Positions 7,456 through 16,500 of a stretch of DNA of 29,586 bases are shown in pieces. Made by a program: the position numbers and the translations under genes. This DNA comes from JBGRQB01 sp041725875. Lineage in GTDB: Bacteria; Bacteroidota; Ignavibacteria; Ignavibacteriales; Melioribacteraceae. The notes beneath the pieces are model-generated. The model made no database searches, had not been told where the DNA came from, and saw only the letters and a list, made by a program, of their open reading frames with translations. Location of the stretch: NCBI GenBank assembly GCA_041725875.1, contig JBGRQB010000030.1, positions 1 to 29,586 on the forward strand. The letters are read 5' to 3'. The number at the start of each line of letters is the position of its first letter. Position 1 is the stretch's first letter.

Positions 7456-8295
7456 TTAAAGATCATTAAACCGGCATAACCATTTTGTTAACAAATCAGC
7501 CAGTTCAATTCTTTTATTTGAGAGTCCGTGACCCGTTTCTAAAATATGCTCTTCTAAGTTTATATTTGCAGCTTTTGCAGCTGCGGAGAGTGGTTTATGA
7601 TGAATTTCCAAAGGAGCAATTGTGTCATATAAACCTGAAATAAATAAAAGATTTCTCTCTTTTAACTTGGATATATGACTGACCAGATCCCAGTTTTCAG
7701 AATTATTTTTAATTTGCTCAAATAGTATTTCCGGATCGGCTTTGCTTAAAATTGCCGAACCTTTTTGCAGACTTTCAAAAGTCATCTTTTCAGCATCTTC
7801 AATTGTAGGCATCAGTTTGGAGAACAAGCCGAAATTGAATCCTGTTATAAAAGCAATGTTTTTGATGTTTTGGTTTTCCAGACTGTTAAACATTCCGAAA
7901 AAACCGCCCATACTATATCCTGCTACATTTATTCTGGTGCTGTCAATTCTGTAATTTTTACAAACTTTTTCATTCTGTAAAAATTTCAATGCGTTTTCCG
8001 TATCCTTTATTCCGTTAACAAACGAAAATTCACCCGAACTTCCCCAGGTTCCCCTGTAATGAAATACAAGAACATTAAAACCGGCTCTTCTAAACGCATG
8101 TGCCAAATCAAAATTTGTTTCATTACCGGGAAAGCCGTGTAACAACAACACAACCGGATGAGGTCCTTTTCCATTTGCCACAAACATAGTTCCTACAATT
8201 TTTTCTCCTTCAGATTGAAAAATTACAGGATCCATTGTTGGAGGAAATTCACGATCGAAATTTTCATTATCTTGAATTACAGGATTAAATTCCAT
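7456..8295 (-). CDS. Alpha/beta hydrolase (esterase/peptidase-like)
   Basis: 279 aa from the ATG at 8295-8293. An upstream in-frame TTG at 8310 exists but has no better ribosome site. Motifs, counted from the ATG: oxyanion-region HGFPG near 53-57, nucleophile S128 in AGYSMGG (GxSxGG type), acid D224 in FISGLYDTIAP, and H256 in ETGHGLS, giving a complete Ser-Asp-His triad. There is no signal peptide, so it is cytoplasmic. The fold resembles BAAT/dienelactone-type and prolyl-oligopeptidase-like small hydrolases; the substrate cannot be read. The leader TTGGTGTTGTACAAAATG closely resembles that of proS. Monocistronic, divergent from the lipoprotein at 8436. Confidence 0.88.
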   Translation of the reverse strand: MEFNPVIQDNENFDREFPPTMDPVIFQSEGEKIVGTMFVANGKGPHPVVLLLHGFPGNETNFDLAHAFRRAGFNVLVFHYRGTWGSSGEFSFVNGIKDTENALKFLQNEKVCKNYRIDSTRINVAGYSMGGFFGMFNSLENQNIKNIAFITGFNFGLFSKLMPTIEDAEKMTFESLQKGSAILSKADPEILFEQIKNNSENWDLVSHISKLKERNLLFISGLYDTIAPLEIHHKPLSAAAKAANINLEEHILETGHGLSNKRIELADLLTKWLCRFNDL

Positions 8296-8364
8296 TTTGT
8301 ACAACACCAAAAGTTTAAAAGTGAACTCAAATAAACTTACTTACCAATTAAAAATCAAAATAAT

Positions 8365-8393
8365 TTGATAAAAAAATATTCTCGACTTACTTT
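8365..8393 (+). promoter_or_regulatory. Candidate sigma70-like promoter for the Asp-box lipoprotein operon
   Basis: TTGATA at 8365-8370 and TACTTT at 8388-8393 with 17-nt spacing, about 42 nt before the ATG at 8436. The -10 is imperfect and the region AT-rich, so support is moderate. Confidence 0.3.
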
Positions 8394-8435
8394 AGTAGAT
8401 CACAAGAAGTATTTTTTAATAACCGGAATCTGACT

Positions 8436-9470
8436 ATGAAAAAAACAATTTTACTGTTGGTTATTTTTTTGATCTCCTGTTCGCAAAAATCAAATCATTT
8501 ACAATTCATTAAACAAAATTCGCAAGTAAATTCAAGTTTTCGGGGAATGTCAATTGTAGATGATAATGTTATCTGGGTCAGTGGTTCAAAAGGAACGATT
8601 TTGAAATCTGTAAATGGCGGAGATACCTGGCAAAATGTTTCTCCGAAAAATTTTGCAGAAAAAGGATTCAGAGACATCCACGCCTGGGACAAAGAGAAAG
8701 CAATTATTATGGGAATTGCTTCACCTGCCATATTTTTAAAGACAGAGGATGGCGGAAAAAACTGGAAAGAGGTTTATCAGAACAGTCTCGAAAATATATT
8801 TTTTGATTCAATGGAATTTTGGAATGACTCCTGCGGAATGGCATTTAGCGATCCGATAAACAAGAGACATTTTATCATAAAAACAACAGATTACGGTAAT
8901 TCCTGGCAGGAAATTGATACAATCAACATACCTTTTGCAGTAAAAGGAGAAGCAGCATTTGCAGCAAGCGGTACCTGCATAAGCACGTCAGGTGACAACA
9001 ATGCTTGGTTTGTTACAGGCGGAACCGAAGCACGGGTTTTTAAAAGTACAGATCAGGGAATTAAATGGAAAGCTGTTACTTCACCACTTATAAGTGGTTT
9101 ATCCACCACCGGAATTTATTCAGTTTGTTTCAAAGATGAAAAAAACGGATTTATCACCGGCGGCGATTACACCAAAGATAAAGAATTAAACGCCAATGCA
9201 GCTGTTACAACAGATGGCGGATTAACTTGGACACTGTTGAAAAATAAACCTCAGGGATTCAAATCTTGTGTGAGTTATATTCCTCATATTAAAGATGGAG
9301 TTATTGTTACTGGAACTTCCGGGACAGACATTTCATTTGATAATGGTAAAAACTGGAGCCAGATTGATACAACATCTTTTAACACAATCGGGTTTTCTCA
9401 AAATGGAAATGGATGGGCTGTTGGTGATAAAGGTTTAATTTACAAAGTTATTTTAAGGAAAAAGAAATAA
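8436..9470 (+). CDS. Asp-box (BNR/Ycf48-like) repeat lipoprotein
   Basis: 344 aa. A lipoprotein signal (KKTILLLVIFLISC) places the lipid-anchored Cys at about residue 15. At least six Asp-box turns of the form S/T-x-[DN]-x-G-x-x-W are visible: SVNGGDTW, TEDGGKNW, TTDYGNSW, STDQGIKW, TTDGGLTW and SFDNGKNW, spaced as in a beta-propeller of the Ycf48/sialidase-like type, and the protein ends with a GWAVGDKGLIYK blade. Ycf48 assists photosystem II assembly, but this fold is widespread in non-photosynthetic Bacteroidetes/Chlorobi proteins and no catalytic sialidase residues can be claimed. Its stop directly abuts the ATG of the YbaK-like gene. Confidence 0.87.
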   Translation: MKKTILLLVIFLISCSQKSNHLQFIKQNSQVNSSFRGMSIVDDNVIWVSGSKGTILKSVNGGDTWQNVSPKNFAEKGFRDIHAWDKEKAIIMGIASPAIFLKTEDGGKNWKEVYQNSLENIFFDSMEFWNDSCGMAFSDPINKRHFIIKTTDYGNSWQEIDTINIPFAVKGEAAFAASGTCISTSGDNNAWFVTGGTEARVFKSTDQGIKWKAVTSPLISGLSTTGIYSVCFKDEKNGFITGGDYTKDKELNANAAVTTDGGLTWTLLKNKPQGFKSCVSYIPHIKDGVIVTGTSGTDISFDNGKNWSQIDTTSFNTIGFSQNGNGWAVGDKGLIYKVILRKKK

Positions 9471-9938
9471 ATGGCAAAAACAAATGCTGTCAGATTACTC
9501 GAAGCACAAAAGATAAAGTATGATACAGTTGAATATGAATTCAATGAAGAAGAGATAGATGCAGTTTCAGTTGCACGAAAAATAGGTGAGGAACCGGAAA
9601 TTGTTTTTAAGACGCTTGTTGCAACTGGAGATAAAACCGGACATATAGTTTTTGTAATTCCGGGAAATTACGACCTTGATTTGAAAAAAGCAGCTAAAGC
9701 CAGCGGAAACAAAAAAGTAGAACTGATAAAATTAAAAGATCTGCAGCCTCTCACCGGATATATCCGCGGAGGATGTTCTCCAATCGGGATGAAAAAGCTT
9801 TTCCCGACATATATTGACGAAACTGCCGAACTTTACGACGAACTTTTTTGTAGTGCCGGAGTTAGGGGAATGCAGCTGAAAATAGATCCGCAAGAGTTGA
9901 AAAACATAATAAATGCGCGTTTTTGCGAATTAATTTAA
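9471..9938 (+). CDS. ybaK: Cys-tRNA(Pro)/Cys-tRNA(Cys) deacylase, YbaK/EbsC type
   Basis: 155 aa, the standard length. Trans-editing enzyme that hydrolyses Cys-tRNA(Pro) made in error by prolyl-tRNA synthetase; cytoplasmic. Family blocks seen: TNAVRLLEAQKIKYDTVEYE at the N-terminus, E44-IVFKTLVA with conserved K47, IPGNYDLDLKKAAKASG, and the GYIRGGCSPIGMKK substrate loop. ATG follows the lipoprotein stop with no gap; AAGG lies about 16 nt upstream inside that gene, so translation is likely coupled. A strong hairpin terminator follows. proS is about 1.7 kb away on the other strand, a sensible functional neighbour though not in the same operon. Confidence 0.93.
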   Translation: MAKTNAVRLLEAQKIKYDTVEYEFNEEEIDAVSVARKIGEEPEIVFKTLVATGDKTGHIVFVIPGNYDLDLKKAAKASGNKKVELIKLKDLQPLTGYIRGGCSPIGMKKLFPTYIDETAELYDELFCSAGVRGMQLKIDPQELKNIINARFCELI

Positions 9939-9944
9939 ATATTT

Positions 9945-9975
9945 AAAAAGATTTTCATTTAAAATCTTTTTTATT
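9945..9975 (+). terminator. Terminator after ybaK
   Basis: An 11-bp perfect stem, AAAAAGATTTT (9945-9955) with AAAATCTTTTT (9961-9971), loop CATTT, running into T's. It separates the lipoprotein-ybaK unit from the small gene at 10010. Confidence 0.75.
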
Positions 9976-10009
9976 ATCTTTAAAGACTTAAATTAAACGG
10001 AGATATACG

Positions 10010-10174
10010 ATGGCTAAAAAGCAGACTTTCGCAGATAAAGCACATGCCAGAGGTGCTGCAGCACAGATTAACGTTTTGTACGTAAAAACAGCTAAAACTG
10101 AAAAAGGATCATACAAATTTCAGGAAAAATACGTTAAATTAGACGATGTAAGTAAAGTAACTACTTTAAAATAA
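10010..10174 (+). CDS. Small basic protein, 54 aa, conserved-looking but unassigned
   Basis: ATG at 10010 is preceded by GGAG at 9999-10002 with ideal spacing, and the TAA at 10172-10174 gives 54 residues beginning MAKKQTFADKAHARGAAAQI and ending DDVSKVTTLK. The composition is Lys/Ala-rich and soluble with an amphipathic helical start followed by a short beta-like segment (YKFQEKYVKLDD). It has its own unit between two clear terminators. That architecture and the good ribosome site make it a real gene. I do not recognise the family; small basic size hints at a ribosome- or nucleic-acid-associated protein, which is speculation. Confidence 0.8.
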   Translation: MAKKQTFADKAHARGAAAQINVLYVKTAKTEKGSYKFQEKYVKLDDVSKVTTLK

Positions 10175-10194
10175 TCTGGTTACCGAAATTTTAT

Positions 10195-10226
10195 AAAAAA
10201 AGCGGATGTTTATCATCCGCTTTTTT
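10195..10226. terminator. Bidirectional terminator between the 54-aa gene and nfu
   Basis: GCGGATG (10202-10208) pairs with CATCCGC (10214-10220), flanked by A's at 10195-10201 and T's at 10221-10226, so it works in both directions for the two convergent genes. Confidence 0.88.
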
Positions 10227-10247
10227 ATTTTAAATATTTGATGTTTC

Positions 10248-10793
10248 TTAACCTGGAACAACATTAATTTCAGGATGAATTTCTCTCTTCAAGAGATTTT
10301 CAATTGCAACAAGTGTTCCTTTAATTGCACTCGGGCAACTTCCGCAGGCACCCTGATAACGAATTGATAATGTTAAACCTTCAAGTCCGATAATTTCCAT
10401 ACCGCCGCCGTCAGCAGCTAAAGCAGGACGAACTCTCTGATCTAAAACCGAATTAATTTTTTTAAGTAATTCAGTACCTTCAATATTTTCAGGATCAATT
10501 AATGGTTCTTCTTCAGGAATTAATTTTGTATCAAAACCTGAAATAAATCCGGCAAAATCTTTTTGTAATTCCGGCCATGCTTTTTCAGGAGTTTTTTCAA
10601 TGGTTACAAATTTATCCATATAAAATACGGAAACTACACCATCCAATTCAAAAACGCCTTTTGCAAGCGGATCATTTTCTGCTTCTGCTTTTTGTGCAAA
10701 ACTTCTTTGTTCGCGGGAAAGCAGAGTCTGGTTAAGAATGAATTTTAATGCGTTAGGATTAGGAGTTACATCAACGCCTTGTACAACTAACAT
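10248..10793 (-). CDS. Nfu-type Fe-S cluster carrier (NifU C-terminal domain protein)
   Basis: 181 aa with two domains. Residues about 5-90 are the Nfu N-terminal domain (VTPNPNALKFILN start, DGVVSVFYMDKFVTIEK). Residues about 108-181 are the NifU-like C-terminal domain with RPALAADGGGMEI and the cluster-binding C150-x-x-C153 in GACGSCPSA. It accepts and delivers 4Fe-4S clusters to apo-proteins. An AAAGGAG ribosome site lies 7 nt before the ATG at 10793. It is downstream of rsmI by 63 nt on the same strand and ends at a bidirectional terminator. No other suf/isc gene is visible, which is normal for Nfu. Confidence 0.93.
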   Translation of the reverse strand: MLVVQGVDVTPNPNALKFILNQTLLSREQRSFAQKAEAENDPLAKGVFELDGVVSVFYMDKFVTIEKTPEKAWPELQKDFAGFISGFDTKLIPEEEPLIDPENIEGTELLKKINSVLDQRVRPALAADGGGMEIIGLEGLTLSIRYQGACGSCPSAIKGTLVAIENLLKREIHPEINVVPG

Positions 10794-10856
10794 ATTTATC
10801 TCCTTTCTTCAATTTATACTATAAACTAATCAATAATCTGGGAATAATTCAAGTCC

Positions 10857-11558
10857 TCAGTTTTTATTATTTCTTCCAATTTTTCTGTTGTTTACCAAAA
10901 GTACAAATTCTCCTTTTAACTTTTGGTCAGTCACGGTTTTCAAAATGCTGCCAATTTCTCCGCGATAGAAAATCTCTTCCGGCTGAGTCAGTTTATACGC
11001 CAATACAATTTGTGTCTTTGAACCAAACACTTTCGATACATCACCCAAAAGCTGTTTGAGTCTGTATGGAGTTTCCATAATAACAAGAAGATCATTTCTC
11101 TTTTTCAGATTCAGTAATTCTTTTTTTCTGATTTCCTTTTTAGGAGAAAGCCAGCCGTAATAGTAGAATTTTTCAATATCAAAGTTTGAACCTGTCAGAG
11201 CCGGTAAAAGTGAACTGGCTCCGGGAACAGGGGAAATTGTAATGTTTGCCTGAATCGCCATATCCACAAGAGTGTGACCCGGATCTGAAAAAAGAGGAGT
11301 TCCGCAATCGGAAATTAAGGCAATCTTTTTCCCGTCTTTAATCAGTTGAATGACTTCTCTTGAAGATTCATCTTCGTTATGCTCGTTAAGAGAAATCAAT
11401 TCTTTCTGAATTTCATATTTACTTAGTAATCTTCTGGCTTCTTTATATTCTTCGCAGACAACAACATCAGATTCTTTAAGAATGTTTAATGCGCGAAGAG
11501 TAATATCTTCATAATTTCCTATTGGAGTAGAGACCAGATATAGTGTATTTTTATTCAT
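10857..11558 (-). CDS. rsmI: 16S rRNA (cytidine-1402 2'-O)-methyltransferase
   Basis: 233 aa from the ATG at 11558-11556; an in-frame GTG three codons upstream (11567) is the alternative and cannot be excluded. SAM-dependent tetrapyrrole-methylase-fold enzyme that modifies C1402 in the ribosomal decoding centre. Family blocks: LYLVSTPIGNYEDITLRAL, CEEYKEARRLL (usual form is CEDTRxTxxLL, so D/T are replaced here), LISDCGTPLFSDPG, VPGASSLLPALTGS, METPYRLKQLL, and a final KGEFVLLV. The proS terminator lies only a few bases upstream, so rsmI needs read-through or its own promoter inside the proS 3' end. Confidence 0.93.
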   Translation of the reverse strand: MNKNTLYLVSTPIGNYEDITLRALNILKESDVVVCEEYKEARRLLSKYEIQKELISLNEHNEDESSREVIQLIKDGKKIALISDCGTPLFSDPGHTLVDMAIQANITISPVPGASSLLPALTGSNFDIEKFYYYGWLSPKKEIRKKELLNLKKRNDLLVIMETPYRLKQLLGDVSKVFGSKTQIVLAYKLTQPEEIFYRGEIGSILKTVTDQKLKGEFVLLVNNRKIGRNNKN

Positions 11559-11570
11559 AACCTGCACTGT

Positions 11571-11601
11571 AAAAAAAATGCGTATTCATTGAATACGCAT
11601 T
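11571..11601 (-). terminator. Terminator of proS, immediately before rsmI
   Basis: An 11-bp perfect stem (AATGCGTATTC at 11577-11587 with GAATACGCATT at 11591-11601, loop ATT). Its T-tract on the minus strand is the A-run at 11571-11576. It lies between the proS stop and the rsmI start. Confidence 0.85.
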
Positions 11602-11605
11602 GTAG

Positions 11606-13294
11606 TTAAACTAATTCTTTTAATTTATCGTATAATTCATCGAGTTTTACTTTGTATCTTTCGTCGGTTTTTCTGATTTTCAGTTCAACCATTCCTTCTT
11701 TAAGATTTTTGTCACCGACAACTATCTGAACAGGAATACCCATTAAATCGGCATCATTAAATTTGAATCCTGCCTGAGCATCTCTTCTGTCATCAAATAA
11801 TACATCGTAACCAAGCTCCTGAAGTTTGCTATAAATTTCTTCACTTGCTTCGGCAACTGTTTCTTTTTTCATATTCAGACCAAGAATCTGGAACTGGAAC
11901 GGCTGGATATATTTATTATCCCAAACCAAACCTTTTTCATCATTGTTTTGTTCAACATAGCAGGCAAAAACTCTTTCAACACCAATTCCGTAACTTCCCA
12001 TTACAAGTGGTTTTTCTTTACCGTCATCGTCAAGGAAGTAAGCTTTTAAGCCTTCTGAGTATTTTGTACCAAGTTTGAAAATATGACCAAGTTCAATTGC
12101 TTTGAATACATCAAATTTTTCCTGACAGCGAGGACATTTTTCACCTGACTGTGCAACTCTTAAATCTGCAAATTCTATATCTTTAACATCGCGTTCAAAA
12201 TCAATTCCACCAATGTGATAATCATTTTTATTTGCACCGCTGAACATATTGTTTTGACCTTTCAGACGGTTATCAGCAATAATTCTGCCTTTGTAATCTA
12301 TTGGTCCTATTGAACCTGCATCCGCACCTGAAATCTCTTTTAATTCATCAGGGTGAGCCGGACGAACCTGCGCGCCAAGAAGAGTTTCAAGTTTGCTTTC
12401 ATTAACTTCTTCGTTGCCAAGCATAAGAATCAATACCGGTTTTTCATCACAGATATAGATTCTTGATTTTGCACATTTTGTTTCATCTATTTTTAAGAAT
12501 TCACAAAGATCGTTAATAGATTTTACATCAGGAGTGTGAATTTCTTCAATGGCTTTGCTTTCAGCATCTCTTGGTAATTCATCAATTACAGAAGTTGCAA
12601 CTTCAATGTTTGCTGCGTAACCGCATTTTTCGCAATGTGCAACAACATCTTCACCTGCTTCTGACTGAACCATAAATTCTTCAGATTTACTTCCGCCCAT
12701 TGCACCACTTGCAGCGCCAACAACAAAATATTTAATTCCGCATTTGTCAAAAATAGTTTTGTAAGCGTTATCAAGTCCGGCATAAGCTTTATCAAGATCT
12801 TCAAAACTTCTGTCAAAAGTGTAAGCATCTTTCATAAGGAACTGACGACCTCTGATAACACCACTTCTCGGACGAGCTTCATTTCTGAATTTAGTTTGAA
12901 TCTGATACCACATTTGTGGCATATCTTTATAAGATTTTATCTCACCTTTTGCGTGATAACACATAATTTCTTCGTGAGTTGGTGCTAAAATGTAATCTCT
13001 GTTTTTAACATGAAACATTGTATCACCGAAAGCTTCAACTCTGTCGGTAGCTTCCCAAATCTCTCTGGGGTTAAGAGCGGGTAGATGAAATTCTTGTCCG
13101 CCAACCTTATTCATTTCTTCACGAATAATGTCGGAGATTTTTTGGATTATTTTGTAACCAACGGGCAGAAATGAATAAATTCCTGCGGAAAGTTGTCTTA
13201 CCAATCCGGCTCTTAACATTAAAATGTGACTCGTTATAACAGCATCTGCTGGAGTCTCTTTCAGAGTAGGGATAAATGTTTTGCTAATTCTCAT
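11606..13294 (-). CDS. proS: Prolyl-tRNA synthetase (bacterial type, with editing domain)
   Basis: 562 aa, the length of bacterial-type ProS carrying an inserted editing domain. It charges tRNA-Pro with proline in the cytoplasm. Class II motifs: motif 1 region LRAGLVRQLSAGIYSFLPVG, motif 2 FRNEARPRSGVIRGRQFLMKD (the RGRQFLMKDAYTFD block), motif 3 GSYGIGVERVFA. The YbaK-like INS domain spans roughly 225-390 and removes mischarged Ala-tRNA-Pro; the conserved-lysine region is likely KCAKSRIY. A CxxC pair (CEKC and CPRC) is also present. The C-terminal anticodon-binding domain follows (DVLFDDRRDAQAGFKFNDAD). ATG has the leader TTGGTGTTTACAAA. Divergent from the 1046-aa gene across a 218-bp gap. 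Confidence 0.96.
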   Translation of the reverse strand: MRISKTFIPTLKETPADAVITSHILMLRAGLVRQLSAGIYSFLPVGYKIIQKISDIIREEMNKVGGQEFHLPALNPREIWEATDRVEAFGDTMFHVKNRDYILAPTHEEIMCYHAKGEIKSYKDMPQMWYQIQTKFRNEARPRSGVIRGRQFLMKDAYTFDRSFEDLDKAYAGLDNAYKTIFDKCGIKYFVVGAASGAMGGSKSEEFMVQSEAGEDVVAHCEKCGYAANIEVATSVIDELPRDAESKAIEEIHTPDVKSINDLCEFLKIDETKCAKSRIYICDEKPVLILMLGNEEVNESKLETLLGAQVRPAHPDELKEISGADAGSIGPIDYKGRIIADNRLKGQNNMFSGANKNDYHIGGIDFERDVKDIEFADLRVAQSGEKCPRCQEKFDVFKAIELGHIFKLGTKYSEGLKAYFLDDDGKEKPLVMGSYGIGVERVFACYVEQNNDEKGLVWDNKYIQPFQFQILGLNMKKETVAEASEEIYSKLQELGYDVLFDDRRDAQAGFKFNDADLMGIPVQIVVGDKNLKEGMVELKIRKTDERYKVKLDELYDKLKELV

Positions 13295-13376
13295 TTTGTA
13301 AACACCAATTATTAAAAAAAAGTAGACACAAAAATAGTAAAAAAGTGCTTAAAGGAGAAATTATCCTAATTAAAGG

Positions 13377-13398
13377 ATGAAAAAAATGTTTTTTTCAT
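13377..13398. repeat. Short perfect inverted repeat in the proS/1046-aa divergent gap
   Basis: ATGAAAAAAA (13377-13386) and TTTTTTTCAT (13389-13398) are perfect inverted arms separated by 2 nt, next to a second small pairing ATCCT/AGGAT at 13363-13377. It lies 115 nt upstream of the 13513 start and 83 nt upstream of the proS start. The loop is too tight for the full stem to form as RNA, so a DNA-binding site or AT-rich chance palindrome are both possible. The rest of 13295-13512 shows no gene and no convincing promoter. Confidence 0.3.
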
Positions 13399-13512
13399 AA
13401 AGAATGCCGTTATAGAGTTTTTTTTAATAAAATGAGAAACAAACGGGCAAATAGAAAAAATTTTTGTTAATTTTATTTTTATTCGAAATACACAAACTTA
13501 GGGGTAAGTTAA

Positions 13513-16500
13513 ATGAAAAAAATATTTGTTTTTTTATTTAGTTTCGTAATTATTCACATCAGTTTTGCCGGAAATGAAATTAAAGTTACCAATTCCGGAT
13601 TTGAAAAAATATCTAATCAGCAGGCCATTGGCTGGAAAGCCGATAACAAAACAATTTCAGTTTCTTCTGCCCAGTTTCACTCTGGTTCCAAAAGTATAAA
13701 AATTAACCATAGCAACTGGAACCAAAGTACGCTTGTGTCTGAAGAAGTTGATTTGAAGGTCGGGCATTTATACAAATTGAGTGGCTGGGTTAAAACTTCA
13801 AATGCTGTTACAAAAGAAATTAAGAGATACCCTACTTCCGTAGCTGGTTGTTTAACAATGGAATCTATGCCTTTTACAAATCATTCTCCATCGGCCGGTG
13901 GTACTTATGACTGGCAAAAAATTGAAATGCAGTTTATTGCAACAAAGGCAAAAGACAAAATTAGATTACACTTTGGTTACAACGGAAATGCAAAAGGAGA
14001 AATCTTTTTTGATGATATCGAACTTTCCGAAGTTGATGATATAACTTCCTTTATTGAACCTGAAACTGTGAAGTGGTTTGATAAAGGATTCCGTTACGAC
14101 GATAAGGGATGGATCTTTGTTCATATTGAAGGAAAACCGTACGAAAGAGGTTACCAGTATGGTTATCTGGTTGCAAAAGAAATTGAAGAGATGATCAGAA
14201 AAATTTCAGTTTCTTCTGACAGAGATAAACCTTCGCGAGGATGGCATAATAAAAGATATGCTGCCGATGCAATGATGTTAAGAAAATTTGAAGAAGAATA
14301 TCTGGAAGAGATGAAAGGTATTGCAGATGGTGTTGCAAAAACAGGAATAAAAATTCACGGCTCAACTCCAGATCTGCTTGATATTGTTACACTTAACTGT
14401 GATATAGATATCGATTATTCATCTTATGCACTAAGAAAAACTCCGAATCAGTTATCAAGTAAAAGTTTTCTTGCTCAGGAAGATGAACTTTGTATCCCTG
14501 AAAAACTTCATAAATGTTCTGCCTTTCTTGCAAACAACAGCGCAACAAAAGATGGCGGAATTGTTTTCGGACAAATCTTTATGTGGGGCGGATATACCGG
14601 ACCGCATTGGAATGTAATTACCGATGTTGTACCTGAAAAGGGAAACAGACTGGTTTATCAAACTTATCCGGGCGGTATTCATTCAGGTGCTGATTTTTAT
14701 ATGAACAGTGCCGGAATTATGCTTGGTGAAACCACAGTTTCGCAGACTCCGTTTAATGTTGACGGAAAACCGATGAGTAACAGAATCAGAAAAGCAGCTC
14801 AGTATGCAAACAGCATTGATGATGTTGCAGAAATTCTTGCTGATCAGAATAATGGTATGTACACTAACGATTGGCTTATTGGCGATACAAAAACAAACGA
14901 GATTGCAATCTTTTTACTTGGAACATATACCAACAAATTGTGGCGCAGTTCTAAAAATGAATTTTACGGAGATTCAAAAGACTGGTATTGGAGTAACAAC
15001 AATAATAAGTCGATGAAAGTTCGTAAAGAGTTAATCTCCAACAAAAATAATTCTCCTGTTGATTTGGTATTTCGTCCGCACAACAGAGATATTGCATTTC
15101 AGGAATTTTACAAAAATCATTATGGAAAAATTGACGCAGTTGCAGGTGTAAACCTCTGGGCCTCTTCTCCTATTAACAGACCTCATGCTTGTGACGGAAA
15201 AATTACTACTTCTGAAATGGCAAAAAATATGGTGTTCCTGGCACACTATGGAAAGGTCACTTTAAGAGAAAAGTTTGTTGGTGAAAATAACAGGGTTCCA
15301 GATTTACCGGGAGCAGTTCCAAGATTATCATTGGGTTATGCAGTTGCAAGTCCGGTATTCATTGCTGATAAATTAAAAGAATATAAACAGAATAAAGAAA
15401 AAGAAGTTACCAAGAAAATAAATTTAAAAGATGTAAAAGATAATTACACTTTTGAAAAAAGAAACTTGTGGAGAGGAACTGTTTATCCAAAAACTGACAA
15501 AGCAAACTGGTTTAACAGTGCCACGGCATCTTACTGGAATTTACTGAACAGAATTTCTTCAAACGGAAAAAGAAACTTTAAATATGTTACTGGTCAGCTG
15601 AATGGTTTAAGCGCAAGATATTCATACTTAACATTAAAAGAAGGAACGCTGAAACCGGTTGATGCGAGAACAGATTACAATCAATATAAGTTTTATCAAA
15701 TTCCGAGAATAAGAGGAACTTTCCTTTTACATCAGTTGCGACTCACACTTGGGGATAAAATTTTCACAGATGCAATGAATGAAATTCACAATAAGTTTGC
15801 TGAAAAAGAAATCACAACAAAAGAAGTGAAAAATATTTTTGAAGATAAATCTGACAAAAATTTATCAGCAATTTTCTCTCAGTGGCTTGAAAGAAATGAT
15901 TTACCTGAAATTAAGTTTGAGGCAAGTGCTGAAAAAAGTAATGACAAATTTGTTGTGAAAATAAAAACAGATCAGAAAACTAAGTATGATTTTATTACAA
16001 CAGTCTGCATTGAAACTGAAAAATCTAAAATTGTAAAACAAATTAATATTGATAAAAAAAGAAACAGTTTTGAATTTGAAGTAAAAGAAAAACCTGTTAA
16101 AGTAGTTTTTAACGCTTCAAAAGATATGTTGTTAAAAGAAGAAAATTGTTTTACCTGGTCAAATTTCTTTGATGATTTTTCAAATGTAATGTTTGTTTAT
16201 GGTACGAGCAGACAAATTGAAGCTAATCATACATTGGCAAAAAGATTTAGTCTGGCAGCTGCCGACAGATACACAGAAACTTTGTGTCCGGTAATTAAAG
16301 ATTCAGAAATTACTGAAGAGCAGTTGAAATCTAACGATCTGGTTATTCTTGGCGGAACCGAAGATAATATGCTGATGAAAAAAATGTGTGAGCAATTTGG
16401 AATAAAAGTCGGTAAAAATATATTTGAATTTAACGGTAAGGTTTATGGTTCAAGTGAAGATGGATTTTTTGCTGCTTTTCCAAATCCTTTTAACAAAAAG

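Noticed and set aside
13295..13512. Bacteroidetes-type TAnnTTTG promoter before proS
   Set aside because: A single TATTTTTG match occurs without a properly spaced upstream TTG; chance in A/T runs.
15690..15930. Active M1 metallopeptidase in the 1046-aa protein
   Set aside because: Similarity is only to the C-terminal helices; no HExxH zinc motif is present anywhere in the protein.
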